DNA of 64,000 nt from Leptothoe spongobia TAU-MAC 1115 (GTDB lineage Bacteria; Cyanobacteriota; Cyanobacteriia; Phormidesmidales; Phormidesmidaceae). Positions 27,809 to 36,248 of the stretch are shown here, piece after piece. A program made the position numbers and the translations under genes. The stretch spans positions 31,385 to 95,384 of the forward strand of contig NZ_JADOES010000019.1 in assembly GCF_018739885.1 (NCBI RefSeq). The letters are read 5' to 3'. The first letter of the stretch is position 1; each line of letters opens with the position of its first letter. The notes beneath the pieces were generated by a model that saw only the letters and a list, made by a program, of their open reading frames with translations, was not told the origin of the DNA and did no database searches.

Positions 27809-28304
27809 TCGTTGCCATCGCTGGTTGCTCCATCCCTTGAACGGTGAGAACAGAACAGGGCGCGTGGTGCATAACATAGTTGCTGACGCTGCCGAGTAAC
27901 AGTTCGCTAAAGCCGCTACGCCCGCGTCGACCCATCATAATCAAGTCGGCAGTCCAGTGGGTGGCGACGTCGCATAGGGTAGGGCCGGGGGGACCTTCGG
28001 GACAAGTGTAGCTAGCAGCTATGCCTTGACGGTGGGCGTAGTCGGTTTGCGATCGCAACCAATGCTCAATTTCCTGTTGCTGTTGTCGCCAGCTGGCCAT
28101 ATAGCTTTGATACAGCTCTGTAGTCCAGACTCCTTGCATCCCTTCCATACTGAGATAAATCGGATCGGGATACCCCATATCCACGGAAGGAACGACCATA
28201 ACGAGGTGAAGCTGAGTCTTGGGTTTAGCTAATGCGATGGCTTCTTCAAGCACACTGCAACTACTGTTACTCCGATCCAAGGCCACTAAAATGCGCTGAA
28301 ACAT
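27771..28304 (-). CDS. Universal stress protein (UspA family)
   Basis: 177 residues from ATG 28304, which has TAGGAG upstream and gives the canonical FQRILVALDRS opening; ATG 28334 would add ten residues. The ATP-binding signature is present: MGRRGRSGFSELLLGSVSNY followed by VMHHAPCSVLTVQ. The central loop is longer than usual. An ATP-binding stress protein; its 3' end overlaps the convergent GST gene. Confidence 0.9.
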   Translation of the reverse strand: MFQRILVALDRSNSSCSVLEEAIALAKPKTQLHLVMVVPSVDMGYPDPIYLSMEGMQGVWTTELYQSYMASWRQQQQEIEHWLRSQTDYAHRQGIAASYTCPEGPPGPTLCDVATHWTADLIMMGRRGRSGFSELLLGSVSNYVMHHAPCSVLTVQGMEQPAMATTTAHPSEIASSP

Positions 28305-28476
28305 GGTGGCTATTCTCCTATACCCGGACGACAAGGTTAAAAAATGCGGATGTTGCTGATCCGAACGAACTTAAAAACCAGACTCTTTTATTATCGAACA
28401 ACGAATACTTAAGAGCACTAAAAAGCACTGGAGTCACTAAAAAACGCAATCTATAAATTGAGAAATATTAAGGTTC

Positions 28477-28550
28477 TTTTTTAATGGTATCAAGTTGGTT
28501 GAGCACAGTTACATTTGCTCAGTTAAGTGTAGGGCTATGCCATTAAAAAA
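28477..28550. repeat. Nested inverted repeat in a 740-bp gene-free region
   Basis: TTTTTTAATGG (28477-28487) pairs perfectly with CCATTAAAAAA (28540-28550). Inside, TGAGCA (28500-28505) pairs with TGCTCA (28516-28521). It lies about 170 bp upstream of the usp start. The rest of 28305-29047 is A/T-rich without a supported gene. Confidence 0.4.
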
Positions 28551-29047
28551 TGACTAATTTAGAGCCCTGTATTTTTGCCAACCCCTTCTACAGTTGGAGT
28601 TATAAATACAGTTAACTGTGAAAACCTATTCAACAGAAGCTATTAGGTATAAAGACCTATTTGCTAATGATTGAATGTACTCATTACAACTAGTCGATGG
28701 ATTAAACTAGCCAAGGTTGCTATCAAGAATGGGGCGATTGCAGTGATTCCCCTTTGAGTGACTAAGTAATATGAATAATACTTTCAAGTCTTTGCTTGTG
28801 TTAGTTAAAGCTTAGATTTGATGCCTAGAATATAAGTGGTCGAAGAATAGTAAAGAGATACATAGCTCCTCTTTCTAGTTGTAGACCTTCTTCAAATAAC
28901 CTAGAACTCACAGCTGAGATTTATGGTGTCTTAAGCAATCGGCTAATTTTCCTGAAGTAGTTTAATCCAGTATATTGACTCCCCGTATTGCTTAGAGATA
29001 TCAACTTTTCCCACCCCAGTTAATACACGTCATAGAGGCTAAAAGTC

Positions 29048-29191
29048 ATGCGTATTCTTCGTTGGTTAAGGGACAGTTTTGACTACATTTTCGGGGCGTT
29101 TGCGCGCATATTTGGTCCCGATGATGATGCCTATCCCGCTGTTGGTGTGCAGCCCTATGAAGGTGATCCTTATTCCTCCAGTTGGATCTAG
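29048..29191 (+). CDS. Small cyanobacterial protein, 47 residues
   Basis: ATG 29048 opens a 47-residue frame: MRILRWLRDSFDYIFGAFAR, then IFGPDDDAYPAVGVQPYEGD and SSSWI, ending at TAG 29191. The amphipathic start and the FGPDDD-x-YP-x-x-GVQP-x-x-G block resemble short cyanobacterial proteins of unknown function that I recall. A strong terminator follows 60 bp downstream, supporting a real transcription unit. Likely overlooked by length filters. Confidence 0.65.
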   Translation: MRILRWLRDSFDYIFGAFARIFGPDDDAYPAVGVQPYEGDPYSSSWI

Positions 29192-29253
29192 TTGATCGGT
29201 CGTTGTTATTGGGCTCATTGCGTCAAGCTCATTGATGATTGATATGCTCCTCT

Positions 29254-29287
29254 AAAGCTCTGGTGTTTTTGCCAGAGCTTTTTTTGT
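29254..29287 (+). terminator. Rho-independent terminator of the 47-residue gene
   Basis: AAAGCTCTGG (29254-29263) pairs perfectly with CCAGAGCTTT (29272-29281), loop 8 nt, followed by a run of T. Confidence 0.85.
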
Positions 29288-29408
29288 TAAGTGAGAAGGG
29301 CGGGATTTCCTATGCTCTTTATGGATGCACTGTTCGCGTTACGATGACTTAATAATTAAGAACTTGCTGACTGTCTGGGCGGCAAATCTATGACTGGAGT
29401 AAATCTCA

Positions 29409-30380
29409 ATGACGGTTCCCTTGCCCATACCTGCAGCAAGGCATTTGCCAGAGTTCGCAAGTGATATCACCCTGGATGCCCAGCATCTGCAGAAGTCCTA
29501 TGGCCGTGGTAAGGGGCGATTTCAGGCGGTGCGAGATGTGTCGCTGCGGATTCGTACTGGCGAGGTACTGGCATTTTTAGGACCAAACGGGGCGGGTAAG
29601 ACGACGACGATCAAGATGATTGGTGGTTTGGTGCGTCCTGATGCTGGACAGGTGAGCATCGATGGGTTGGACCCTCATCGGCAGTCAATGGCACTAAAGC
29701 GGGTGGGCGCTGTTTTGGAGGGGAATCGCAATCTTTACTGGCGGCTGACGCCTTTAGAGAATATTGAGTATTTTGGTGGACTGCGTCAGGTGCCGCGACG
29801 GGTGGCGCGACAGCGGGGTGAACAGCTACTGGAGCAGTTTGGTCTGAGTGATAAGCGTAAAACTCCGGTGCAAAAGCTGTCGCGGGGAATGCAGCAAAAG
29901 TTGGCCATTGCGGTTGCTTTAGTGCATCAGCCAACACTGTTGTTATTGGATGAGCCCACCCTGGGACTGGATGTGGAGGCCAGTGAAACAGTCAAGACGT
30001 TAGTGCGGGAAATTGCGACGGGGGGTTGTGCGATTTTATTGACCACCCATCAGCTGGATGTAGCTGAGGATTTATCGGATCGGGTGGCAATTATTCGTCA
30101 GGGAGAAATCATTGCAGAGCAGTCTACCCATGAGCTAATCCGACAGTTTTCAGGCAGCGCTTATCGGATTGACTGTGGGGAGTCGATTGATGCTCAACGA
30201 GTTGGGAAGATTATGGCCCTCGGCGGTACGGTTGCCGACAACCAGGTTCACTATCCAGGTGATGCGCTCTATGAGCTGTTAGATATTCTTCGACCTTTAC
30301 CCATTAAAGAGATTCGACAAGATCGCGCTGATTTGACCGATGTATTTTTGTCGTTGATTCGTGATGGCGGTGATAAGTGA
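29409..30380 (+). CDS. ABC transporter ATP-binding protein (ABC-2/drug-export type)
   Basis: 323 residues. Walker A GPNGAGKTT at 58-66, ABC signature KLSRGMQQKLAIAVAL, Walker B TLLLLDEPTLGLD, H-loop LLTTHQLDVAEDL. The extra C-terminal 80 residues are typical of CcmA/DrrA-type ATPases paired with ABC-2 permeases. The likely permease is at 32556 on the same strand, now separated by 2.2 kb holding a DUF4058 gene and a toxin-antitoxin module. Substrate not predictable. Confidence 0.92.
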   Translation: MTVPLPIPAARHLPEFASDITLDAQHLQKSYGRGKGRFQAVRDVSLRIRTGEVLAFLGPNGAGKTTTIKMIGGLVRPDAGQVSIDGLDPHRQSMALKRVGAVLEGNRNLYWRLTPLENIEYFGGLRQVPRRVARQRGEQLLEQFGLSDKRKTPVQKLSRGMQQKLAIAVALVHQPTLLLLDEPTLGLDVEASETVKTLVREIATGGCAILLTTHQLDVAEDLSDRVAIIRQGEIIAEQSTHELIRQFSGSAYRIDCGESIDAQRVGKIMALGGTVADNQVHYPGDALYELLDILRPLPIKEIRQDRADLTDVFLSLIRDGGDK

Positions 30381-30511
30381 TTACCTGACTCCCAAGCAGG
30401 TCAATCGATTTAACATCTAATCCCAAATCCGAATTCGGTAACCCCGGTGCAAAATGGATAATCTTGTCGAGGCAGGTCTTGTGCCTGCCCTGGGATACCG
30501 GATGCCACCAG

Positions 30512-31288
30512 TCAGGATTTCGTATAGCCATTAAGTAACGTCATAGCCCATTGCTGAATTTCTTCAGATAAAGCAGGCTTGACCGGTTTCTGATAGTCAA
30601 TACGAAAGCTATACCCAGCCCGATCGTAGATGTCGTCAAGAATAGCTTTAAGGCTGATTTCAGGCTCCGTATCACCTGGTTTAAGGGGAAGGTGAAAATT
30701 TGGGACCAACTGTCGGAGATTAAACCCATAAAGCTCTGCCTGGGGGCGGGTATTACTTCGACTCACCAGGATGCGATAATCTGTTTTGGTTTGGGTACCC
30801 AAGGGCATTGGCGTTTGCCCCCGTAACAGATCAATTTCCACCAGATGGGTTTGGGTCGTTAAAACTTGTTGGCGTTTTCTCAGATAGGCTGTTCTACCTT
30901 CACCAGTCCGTTTATTTTTAGGCGATAGAATTTCAATCACTGTAATGACTGTTGAGGTCTGTGTATCGCGAATTTCCAGGTATCGTTCCGTGACTTCTTC
31001 CGGCAGTGGCAAGGTCACAATTTCTGCCTGGGGTAGTGTTGCAGCAGTTGTTCTAATTTCTACTTTGGGTTCTGAAGCATGACTGCCGATAGAAACATCG
31101 GGTATGCCAATTAGAACGCTGTCTTCAGGGGGATCTAGGTATGTGCGTTTTTCAATAGCTGCATAATAATTGGGATGCAGCGCGGGAGCTAACCTATCAG
31201 CAATCGCCACAATTAAGCGACTATGCACTTCTGGCCAGATTTCAGAATTTTCTAAGTAGGGATCCATCCCTGGAAATGGAGAAGGCAT
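30512..31288 (-). CDS. DUF4058 family protein
   Basis: 258 residues, paralogue of the gene at 22853. Hallmarks are PSPFPGMDPYLENSEIWPEVH, VLIGIPDVSIGS, VITVIEILSPKNKRTGEGR, LVEIDLLRGQTPMPLG and DYRILVSRSNTRPQAELYGF. It lies on the opposite strand between an ABC ATPase gene and the 5' fragment of an ABC permease gene, so it looks like an insertion into that operon. Function unknown. Confidence 0.88.
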   Translation of the reverse strand: MPSPFPGMDPYLENSEIWPEVHSRLIVAIADRLAPALHPNYYAAIEKRTYLDPPEDSVLIGIPDVSIGSHASEPKVEIRTTAATLPQAEIVTLPLPEEVTERYLEIRDTQTSTVITVIEILSPKNKRTGEGRTAYLRKRQQVLTTQTHLVEIDLLRGQTPMPLGTQTKTDYRILVSRSNTRPQAELYGFNLRQLVPNFHLPLKPGDTEPEISLKAILDDIYDRAGYSFRIDYQKPVKPALSEEIQQWAMTLLNGYTKS

Positions 31289-31359
31289 GGGCTGTTATCC
31301 TTGCACGATGGAACTCGACCGTAGTTCTAGGATAGCTAGTTTGTGTATCGTTTACAGAT

Positions 31360-31463
31360 CTTGGACTCAGCTCTATTATCCGTAATCATCAAGAAATATC
31401 TACGCCATATAGATTCTGCATGTTTAACCTACTCATTGGCGAGCTGAAAAGGACGTGGATTCA
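31360..31463 (+). repeat. 104-bp direct repeat, copy A
   Basis: Aligns without gaps to 32496-32599 at an offset of exactly 1136 bp. The last 44 bases, which encode the permease N-terminus, differ at a single synonymous site, while the upstream 60 bases differ at many sites. The two copies flank the higBA module. Confidence 0.85.
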
Positions 31464-31476
31464 GATCCGAAAATGA
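31420..31476 (+). pseudogene. 5' fragment of the ABC permease gene
   Basis: Encodes MFNLLIGELKRTWIQ then IRK and a stop. The first 15 codons equal the start of the intact permease at 32556; the sequence then leaves homology. It marks the point where the toxin-antitoxin segment separated a duplicated permease start from the intact gene. Confidence 0.8.
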
Positions 31477-31578
31477 CTATTCGTTGTGCCCTGGACTGAG
31501 ACGGTAATTACCCTTAGTATAATCGACCCTCTCAAAATGAGAGTATAATTATTTGAAACCTCAATGTGAGCATCATCG

Positions 31579-31878
31579 ATGCATTTGATCTCGATTCGAA
31601 AACTTCGTGATGATGTGGCAAAGTATCCCGATATTAGTCAGGCAATTGAGGCTTGGTACGCGGTGGTTAAAAAAGCTAACTGGGAAAAGCTGGAGGATTT
31701 GAGAAGAATTTATCGAGATGCTGAGGCAGTGGGCAATTTTACTGTCTTCAATGTAAAAGGTAATAAGTATCGACTAATTGTTGGTATTGACTATGTTAGC
31801 CAAACTGTCTATTACAAGTACCTCTTAACTCACGCTGAATACGATAAGGATAGGTGGAAAAATGACCCTTACTTTTAA
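31579..31878 (+). CDS. higB: HigB-family mRNA interferase toxin
   Basis: 99 residues. Matches the HigB/RelE-like toxin family: KLRDDVAKYPDISQAIEAWY, then WEKLEDLRRIYRDAEAVGNFTVF, the basic NVKGNKYRLIVGIDY, and YYKYLLTHAEYDKDRW. HigB toxins cut mRNA on ribosomes. Toxin comes first, as in hig operons, and overlaps the antitoxin by 17 bp. Appears intact. Confidence 0.9.
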   Translation: MHLISIRKLRDDVAKYPDISQAIEAWYAVVKKANWEKLEDLRRIYRDAEAVGNFTVFNVKGNKYRLIVGIDYVSQTVYYKYLLTHAEYDKDRWKNDPYF

Positions 31879-32260
31879 TCCGGCAGTTTATAGTGAATTG
31901 CTCTTAGAGGCGACTCCAAAAGTGATTGAAACGGAACTTGAATATGAGCGCACGTTGGGTATTGTTGAGAAATTAACGTTTAACCCTAACCGAACTCCTG
32001 AGGAAACGGCAATTCATAGGTTGTTAGTGATATTGGTTGAGGCTTATGAGGTAGAGCAGTATCCTATGCCAGAGTCTGCGCCGGATGAGATTCTGCGTCA
32101 TATTATGGAGGCGAGTGGAACTCGTCAGACTGATTTGGTGGGGCTTTTGGGGTCTAGTGGGGTGGTGTCAGAAATTGTGAATGGAAAAAGATCGATTAGC
32201 AAGACTCAAGCTAAGATTTTGGCTGAATTGTTTAAGGTCTCTCCTAGTTTATTTATTTAG
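31862..32260 (+). CDS. higA: HigA-family antitoxin with XRE-type helix-turn-helix
   Basis: 132 residues. An N-terminal toxin-binding part (EERT-like ETELEYERTLGIVEKL, then TPEETAIHRLLVILVEAYE) is followed by a helix-turn-helix at about 80-125: ILRHIMEASGTRQTDLVGLL, SSGVVSEIVNGKRSISK and AKILAELFKVSPSLF. Binds and neutralises HigB and represses the operon. Overlaps higB, so the pair is co-translated. Confidence 0.9.
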   Translation: MTLTFNPAVYSELLLEATPKVIETELEYERTLGIVEKLTFNPNRTPEETAIHRLLVILVEAYEVEQYPMPESAPDEILRHIMEASGTRQTDLVGLLGSSGVVSEIVNGKRSISKTQAKILAELFKVSPSLFI

Positions 32261-32495
32261 GGAAAAGCAAAAAAAGGGAATGGGTGAGTATTTTCCAGCG
32301 ATAGGTATTGAAATCTCACTGATCGACCGAGAGAATTCGCCCATGTCTAAAATGCTCTGCCAAAATTACCGCAGTGCTTCTTGCCGTATTGTTGTGGTCA
32401 TGGTGTTATGCCTTAGTCAACGGTCCAATACGGGTGAGATCGCTAAGCATCTTCTTATCAACTACCAGTTCCCAAACTGACGATTCAACTCAAGC

Positions 32496-32599
32496 CTTGG
32501 GCTAAACTCCATTAGGCGTCATCATGAAGAAATGCCTGTCCCATCTAGATTTTGCATGTTTAACCTACTTATTGGCGAGCTGAAAAGGACGTGGATTCA
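32496..32599 (+). repeat. 104-bp direct repeat, copy B
   Basis: Second copy of 31360-31463. It covers the upstream region and first 15 codons of the intact ABC permease. Between higA and this copy (32261-32495) no gene is recognised. Confidence 0.85.
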
Positions 32600-33329
32600 A
32601 TTTATCCGGTATCCGTCTGAAATCATTGGTGGCGTCATCATTATCACCACGGTTTTCTACGGTTTGTTTGTCAGTGCTCAATATATGGCTGGACCCGCCA
32701 TGAACTTTGGCGATCGCTTAGATTCAGTAGTCGTAGGCTACGTGCTGTGGACCCTGGCGCTGTACATTGTTAACGACATTGCCTTTAATATTCAGTCTGA
32801 GGCCCAAACCGGGACTTTGGAGCAAATTTTTCTCTCCCCATTTGCCGCACCCAAAATCTTTTTTGCCCGTGCCGTGGCTAGCCTAGCCCTGAGGATGACT
32901 ATCATTGTGTTGATTTTATTTATCCTCATGGGCATTACCGGTAGTCAGCTATCGTTTCCCCTGGGATTGATTTTTCCACTTTTAACACTGTTGCTGGCAG
33001 CCTATGGTCTAGCCTTTATCATGGGTTCCTGTGCCTTAGTATTTAAGCGAGTGCAACAGATTTTACCCATCTTTCAGTTTGCCCTGTTATTTTTGTTGGC
33101 GGCCCCCACAGAAGAATGGAGTGGGCGGGCTCGACTGATTGCCAATTTTCTGCCAATGTTGCCCAGTACGGGACTGTTGCGAGACCTGATGGCCCGTGGT
33201 GCAGGGTTAGATATTTCTCTATTGGGTGTAGCTCTAGCCAATGGAGCTGCTTATTTTGGCTTAGGTTTGCTCGTGTTTGGCTGGGCTGAGCGCCAAGCCA
33301 AACGTAAGGGTATTTTGGGTGGCTATTAG
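32556..33329 (+). CDS. ABC-2 type transporter permease
   Basis: 257 residues from the ATG at 32556 (an in-frame ATG at 32532 adds eight). Six membrane segments, with the ABC-2 pattern: N-terminal ELKRTWIQFIRYPSEIIGG, then VGYVLWTLALYIVNDIAFNI, EAQTGTLEQIFLSPFAAPKI (coupling helix region) and FALLFLLAAPTEEW. Likely partner of the ATPase at 29409. The identical start of the fragment at 31420 supports ATG 32556. Confidence 0.88.
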   Translation: MFNLLIGELKRTWIQFIRYPSEIIGGVIIITTVFYGLFVSAQYMAGPAMNFGDRLDSVVVGYVLWTLALYIVNDIAFNIQSEAQTGTLEQIFLSPFAAPKIFFARAVASLALRMTIIVLILFILMGITGSQLSFPLGLIFPLLTLLLAAYGLAFIMGSCALVFKRVQQILPIFQFALLFLLAAPTEEWSGRARLIANFLPMLPSTGLLRDLMARGAGLDISLLGVALANGAAYFGLGLLVFGWAERQAKRKGILGGY

Positions 33330-33390
33330 AGTCTTTGATGTGATTGGTAACAGATGACTCTACAGCAGGAATGTAGGTGACTTAACCTGG

Positions 33391-34044
33391 ATGCAGTTGT
33401 ATTTCAGATTAGCTATGACATTTTGGGCTGGATGGTTGACAGTATTTGTAGTGGGGCTGGTGGCAGTGGTTACCCCAGGGCCAGATTTTGCACTGACGTT
33501 GCGAAGTAGTTTGGCCTATTCCCGTCGGGCAGGTGTGTATACGGCAGTAGGCATCGGCTTGGGTAATACCATTCATGCCACCTACTGTCTGATTGGTATT
33601 GGTGCGCTGATTGCCCAGTCGATTTTGTTATTTAACGGACTGAAACTGCTGGGGGCCGGGTATCTGATTTATCTGGGACTCAAGTCTCTGCAAGCTAAGC
33701 CTATGCAGGCAGAATCCTTGCAGGACAATCGACGGATTGTCAGTGCCTTTGCTGCTTTTCGACTAGGACTTTTCGGGAATTTGCTAAACCCTAAAGCCAC
33801 ACTATTCTTCTTGGCCTTATTTACTCAAATTGTGCAGCCGGGGACGCCATTTTCGACTCAGGCAATCTATGGTGGCACCGTCGCCTTGCAGTCGCTGGTA
33901 TGGTTTGCTCTATTGGCCTTGCTGATTTCTCAACGCTGGGTAAAACAGCTATTGGTTAATATTTCCCACTGGTTAGAGCGGGTGACTGGGGCAGTCTTGA
34001 TCTTATTAGGACTGCGGCTGGCGGTGGCGAAGCTGAGCGACTAG
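33391..34044 (+). CDS. LysE/RhtB family amino-acid exporter
   Basis: 217 residues with about six membrane helices. The family signature is VAVVTPGPDFALTLRSSLAYSRRAG, followed by GIGLGNTIHATYCLIGIGAL and the LYLIYLGLKSL-type third helix (GAGYLIYLGLKSLQ), then GLFGNLLNPKATLFFLALF. Probably exports a small amino acid or analogue. Start may be ATG 33391 or 33415. The 3' end overlaps the GT2 gene by 4 bp. Confidence 0.9.
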   Translation: MQLYFRLAMTFWAGWLTVFVVGLVAVVTPGPDFALTLRSSLAYSRRAGVYTAVGIGLGNTIHATYCLIGIGALIAQSILLFNGLKLLGAGYLIYLGLKSLQAKPMQAESLQDNRRIVSAFAAFRLGLFGNLLNPKATLFFLALFTQIVQPGTPFSTQAIYGGTVALQSLVWFALLALLISQRWVKQLLVNISHWLERVTGAVLILLGLRLAVAKLSD

Positions 34045-35501
34045 CGCGTCTGGAAAACGCTGAGGCTAAAGGTGTACACATAGCCTGCTAGGAATAAGAC
34101 TAAGAACGGTAGGGAGAGATAATGGTGGTTGGAAAGCGCGATCGCAATCGTCAATAGCAAATACACCACCATTGCCAGCTCCAAATACGGTACCCAGTTC
34201 TTCGCCGCCCGATATTTCTTATCTAGCCAGCTCTCTGTCGTGCCAATCACCCCATGCTTTGGCGTCCGAATAAAGTCCTTATTGTTGCGTAGGAGACCAT
34301 CGCACACAGCCAGTGACTGATTAATACTCAGACCAATACCCACTCCCATTAGTAATACCAACTTGCGCAACATATCCCAAGAAAACCAGGTATCCTTTGG
34401 CTGTCGCTGAGCAATGACATAAAAGCTAACCAAACTCAGGCTAGTAATCAGAGATAACGGCACATAAAAAAACAACGCATATTGCCAACTGTAGGGCATC
34501 ACATAAAGTTGATAGGGAAGAGAAAGCAACAACAACAATAACATGAGCAAATAGTTGAAGTTGTTGGTTAGGTGAAAGAACGCCTCCCACTTAATATGGG
34601 CGGGAAATTTAGACCGCAATAGGGACGGCAATAACAGCTTTGCCACCTGGCTAGATCCCTTGGCCCAACGAAACTGTTGAGATTTGAAGGAATTCATCTC
34701 CATGGGTAGCTCCGCTGGTACTCGAATATTGGGCAGATAAACACATTGCCAACCCTGCATTTGGGCACGGTAGGACAGATCTAAATCTTCGGTGACGGTC
34801 GCATGCTGCCAACCGCCTGCGTCATGAATGGCAGCCGTACGCCAGATGCCAGCCGTGCCATTAAAATTAAAGAAACACCCGGTGCGACTACGGGACGTTT
34901 GCTCTGCCACAAAATGTCCGTCTAGCATCAATGCCTGTAGCTCTGTCAGGGTGGAGTAGCTACGATTAAGGTGTTCCCAACGAGCCTGGACCATTCCTAC
35001 CTGCGGGTCTGAGAAATAATGCACCATTTTGAGTAATGTGTCCGGCGATGGCACAAAGTCAGCATCAAAAATTGCCACCAGGTCTCCACTGGCTATGGCC
35101 AGAGCATATTCCAGGGCACCGGCCTTAAACCCCTTCCGTTCCCGGCGATGAATATGGTGGATGTTTAAATTCTGTTGTTTAAGCTGTTGTATCTGTTGTT
35201 GACAGACGATCTGAGTCTCATCAGTGGAGTCGTCGAGCACCTGAATTTCTAGCTTTTCTAGAGGATAGTTTAGCTGAGCGGCGGCCTGTAGTAGCCGCTC
35301 CACTACATTGATTTCATTAAAGATCGGTAGTTGGACTGTGATCGTCGGTAGCTCGGCGTCGGTGTAATACTGGTGGGGCTGATGCGACAGATGGCGATAG
35401 CGATAGAATCGCCAGATGATCAACAGTCTGTGCAAACTATAGAGAGCAATAACAGATAAGAACAGGTCATAGGCATTGGTAACAATGTCAGACAGATGCA
35501 T
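34041..35501 (-). CDS. Membrane glycosyltransferase family 2 (cellulose/glucomannan synthase-like)
   Basis: 486 residues. An N-terminal membrane helix, a GT-A domain with TVQLPIFNEINVVERLL, LDDSTDETQ, FDADFVP (DxD), VTEDLDLSYRAQMQGW (TED) and QQFRWAKGSSQ (QxxRW), then four or five C-terminal helices. The architecture suits processive beta-glycan synthases such as CslA or CelA-like enzymes that polymerise and export the chain. Sugar unknown. No BcsB or other partner nearby. Confidence 0.9.
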   Translation of the reverse strand: MHLSDIVTNAYDLFLSVIALYSLHRLLIIWRFYRYRHLSHQPHQYYTDAELPTITVQLPIFNEINVVERLLQAAAQLNYPLEKLEIQVLDDSTDETQIVCQQQIQQLKQQNLNIHHIHRRERKGFKAGALEYALAIASGDLVAIFDADFVPSPDTLLKMVHYFSDPQVGMVQARWEHLNRSYSTLTELQALMLDGHFVAEQTSRSRTGCFFNFNGTAGIWRTAAIHDAGGWQHATVTEDLDLSYRAQMQGWQCVYLPNIRVPAELPMEMNSFKSQQFRWAKGSSQVAKLLLPSLLRSKFPAHIKWEAFFHLTNNFNYLLMLLLLLLSLPYQLYVMPYSWQYALFFYVPLSLITSLSLVSFYVIAQRQPKDTWFSWDMLRKLVLLMGVGIGLSINQSLAVCDGLLRNNKDFIRTPKHGVIGTTESWLDKKYRAAKNWVPYLELAMVVYLLLTIAIALSNHHYLSLPFLVLFLAGYVYTFSLSVFQTR

Positions 35502-35599
35502 GTTTTCAGGAATAGGCCGCTAATCTATTTGCAGGGGCATTATAGCCAGCGAAGTTATGAATAAGCTGGTTAGAAGATGAATGCCAGGTGAATAACCAA

Positions 35600-35914
35600 G
35601 ATTGGGATCAATGCCATGGATATTGGGTTAGCATCTTGCTCCTGATCGGTGCACTCATGAGCACCTGACTGGCCGCCGGCACCTTACCAGCACTGGTCTA
35701 CTACGGCACTCAGCTGATCCAGCCCAACTATTTTGTGCTCTCGGCCTTTATCCTGACAGCCTTGGTCTCAACACTGATTGGCACCCCCTTTGACACAGCC
35801 GGTACCATTGGCCTAGCCCTGATGATTATGGCCCGCAGCAACGGCATGACTCACTTAAACCTGGTCGCTGGTGCCATCATTGCCGGGGCCTATATGGGAG
35901 ACCGGAGAACATAA
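35600..35914 (+). pseudogene. NhaC family Na+/H+ antiporter fragment
   Basis: One frame reads GYWVSILLLIGALMST, stop TGA, LAAGTLPALVYYGTQLIQP, VLSAFILTALVSTLIGTPFD, TAGTIGLALMIMARSNGM and AGAIIAGAYMGDR. This is the central NhaC membrane region, where the motif is normally GTWIAAGTVPALIYYG, so the TGA replaces the conserved Trp. The rest of the gene is absent on both sides. Inactive relic. Confidence 0.8.
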
Positions 35915-35933
35915 GAACAGAGGATTATTAGCC

Positions 35934-36248
35934 CTAGGTACTGCCATTGGGGCGTTTGAAACCAGCATTTGTCGTCGGTCGGTCGTAGACTCCTAATCTT
36001 TTGAGCACTCGACGACAGCTCATGGCAATCAGCCATGCAATTAATAGAGTAGGCACCATGAAGATCGCCATGGTGAGCTTAGGAGAATATTGACCTTCTA
36101 AGAATTTTGCCTGCCATGTGATGATAAACCGCGCAGGTCCGGTTTCTGTCGTTACCCAATGAATGATGAAGGCCGTGCAAAAGCCAAAGAACCCTAGGGG
36201 GAGGAGACAGCCAAGGTTTTGTAACCAGTCTTTTAATACGGGATTCAT
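35934..36248 (-). CDS. Small membrane protein of unknown function
   Basis: 104 residues with two predicted membrane helices: LGCLLPLGFFGFCTAFIIHW at about 12-31 and MAIFMVPTLLIAWLIAMSC at about 60-78. The C-terminus is basic. I do not recognise a family. Its stop lies 20 bp from the NhaC relic, on the other strand. Coding status is plausible from length and hydrophobic pattern only. Confidence 0.5.
   Translation of the reverse strand: MNPVLKDWLQNLGCLLPLGFFGFCTAFIIHWVTTETGPARFIITWQAKFLEGQYSPKLTMAIFMVPTLLIAWLIAMSCRRVLKRLGVYDRPTTNAGFKRPNGST

Noticed and set aside
28552..28617. 21-residue plus-strand ORF in the gene-free region
   Set aside because: Too short, no ribosome site, no conserved feature.
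31289..31578. Insertion sequence carrying the higBA module
   Set aside because: No transposase and no terminal inverted repeats seen; only the 104-bp direct repeats support movement.
32181..32480. 99-residue plus-strand frame running past higA
   Set aside because: Starts inside the higA helix-turn-helix in another frame and shows no domain.
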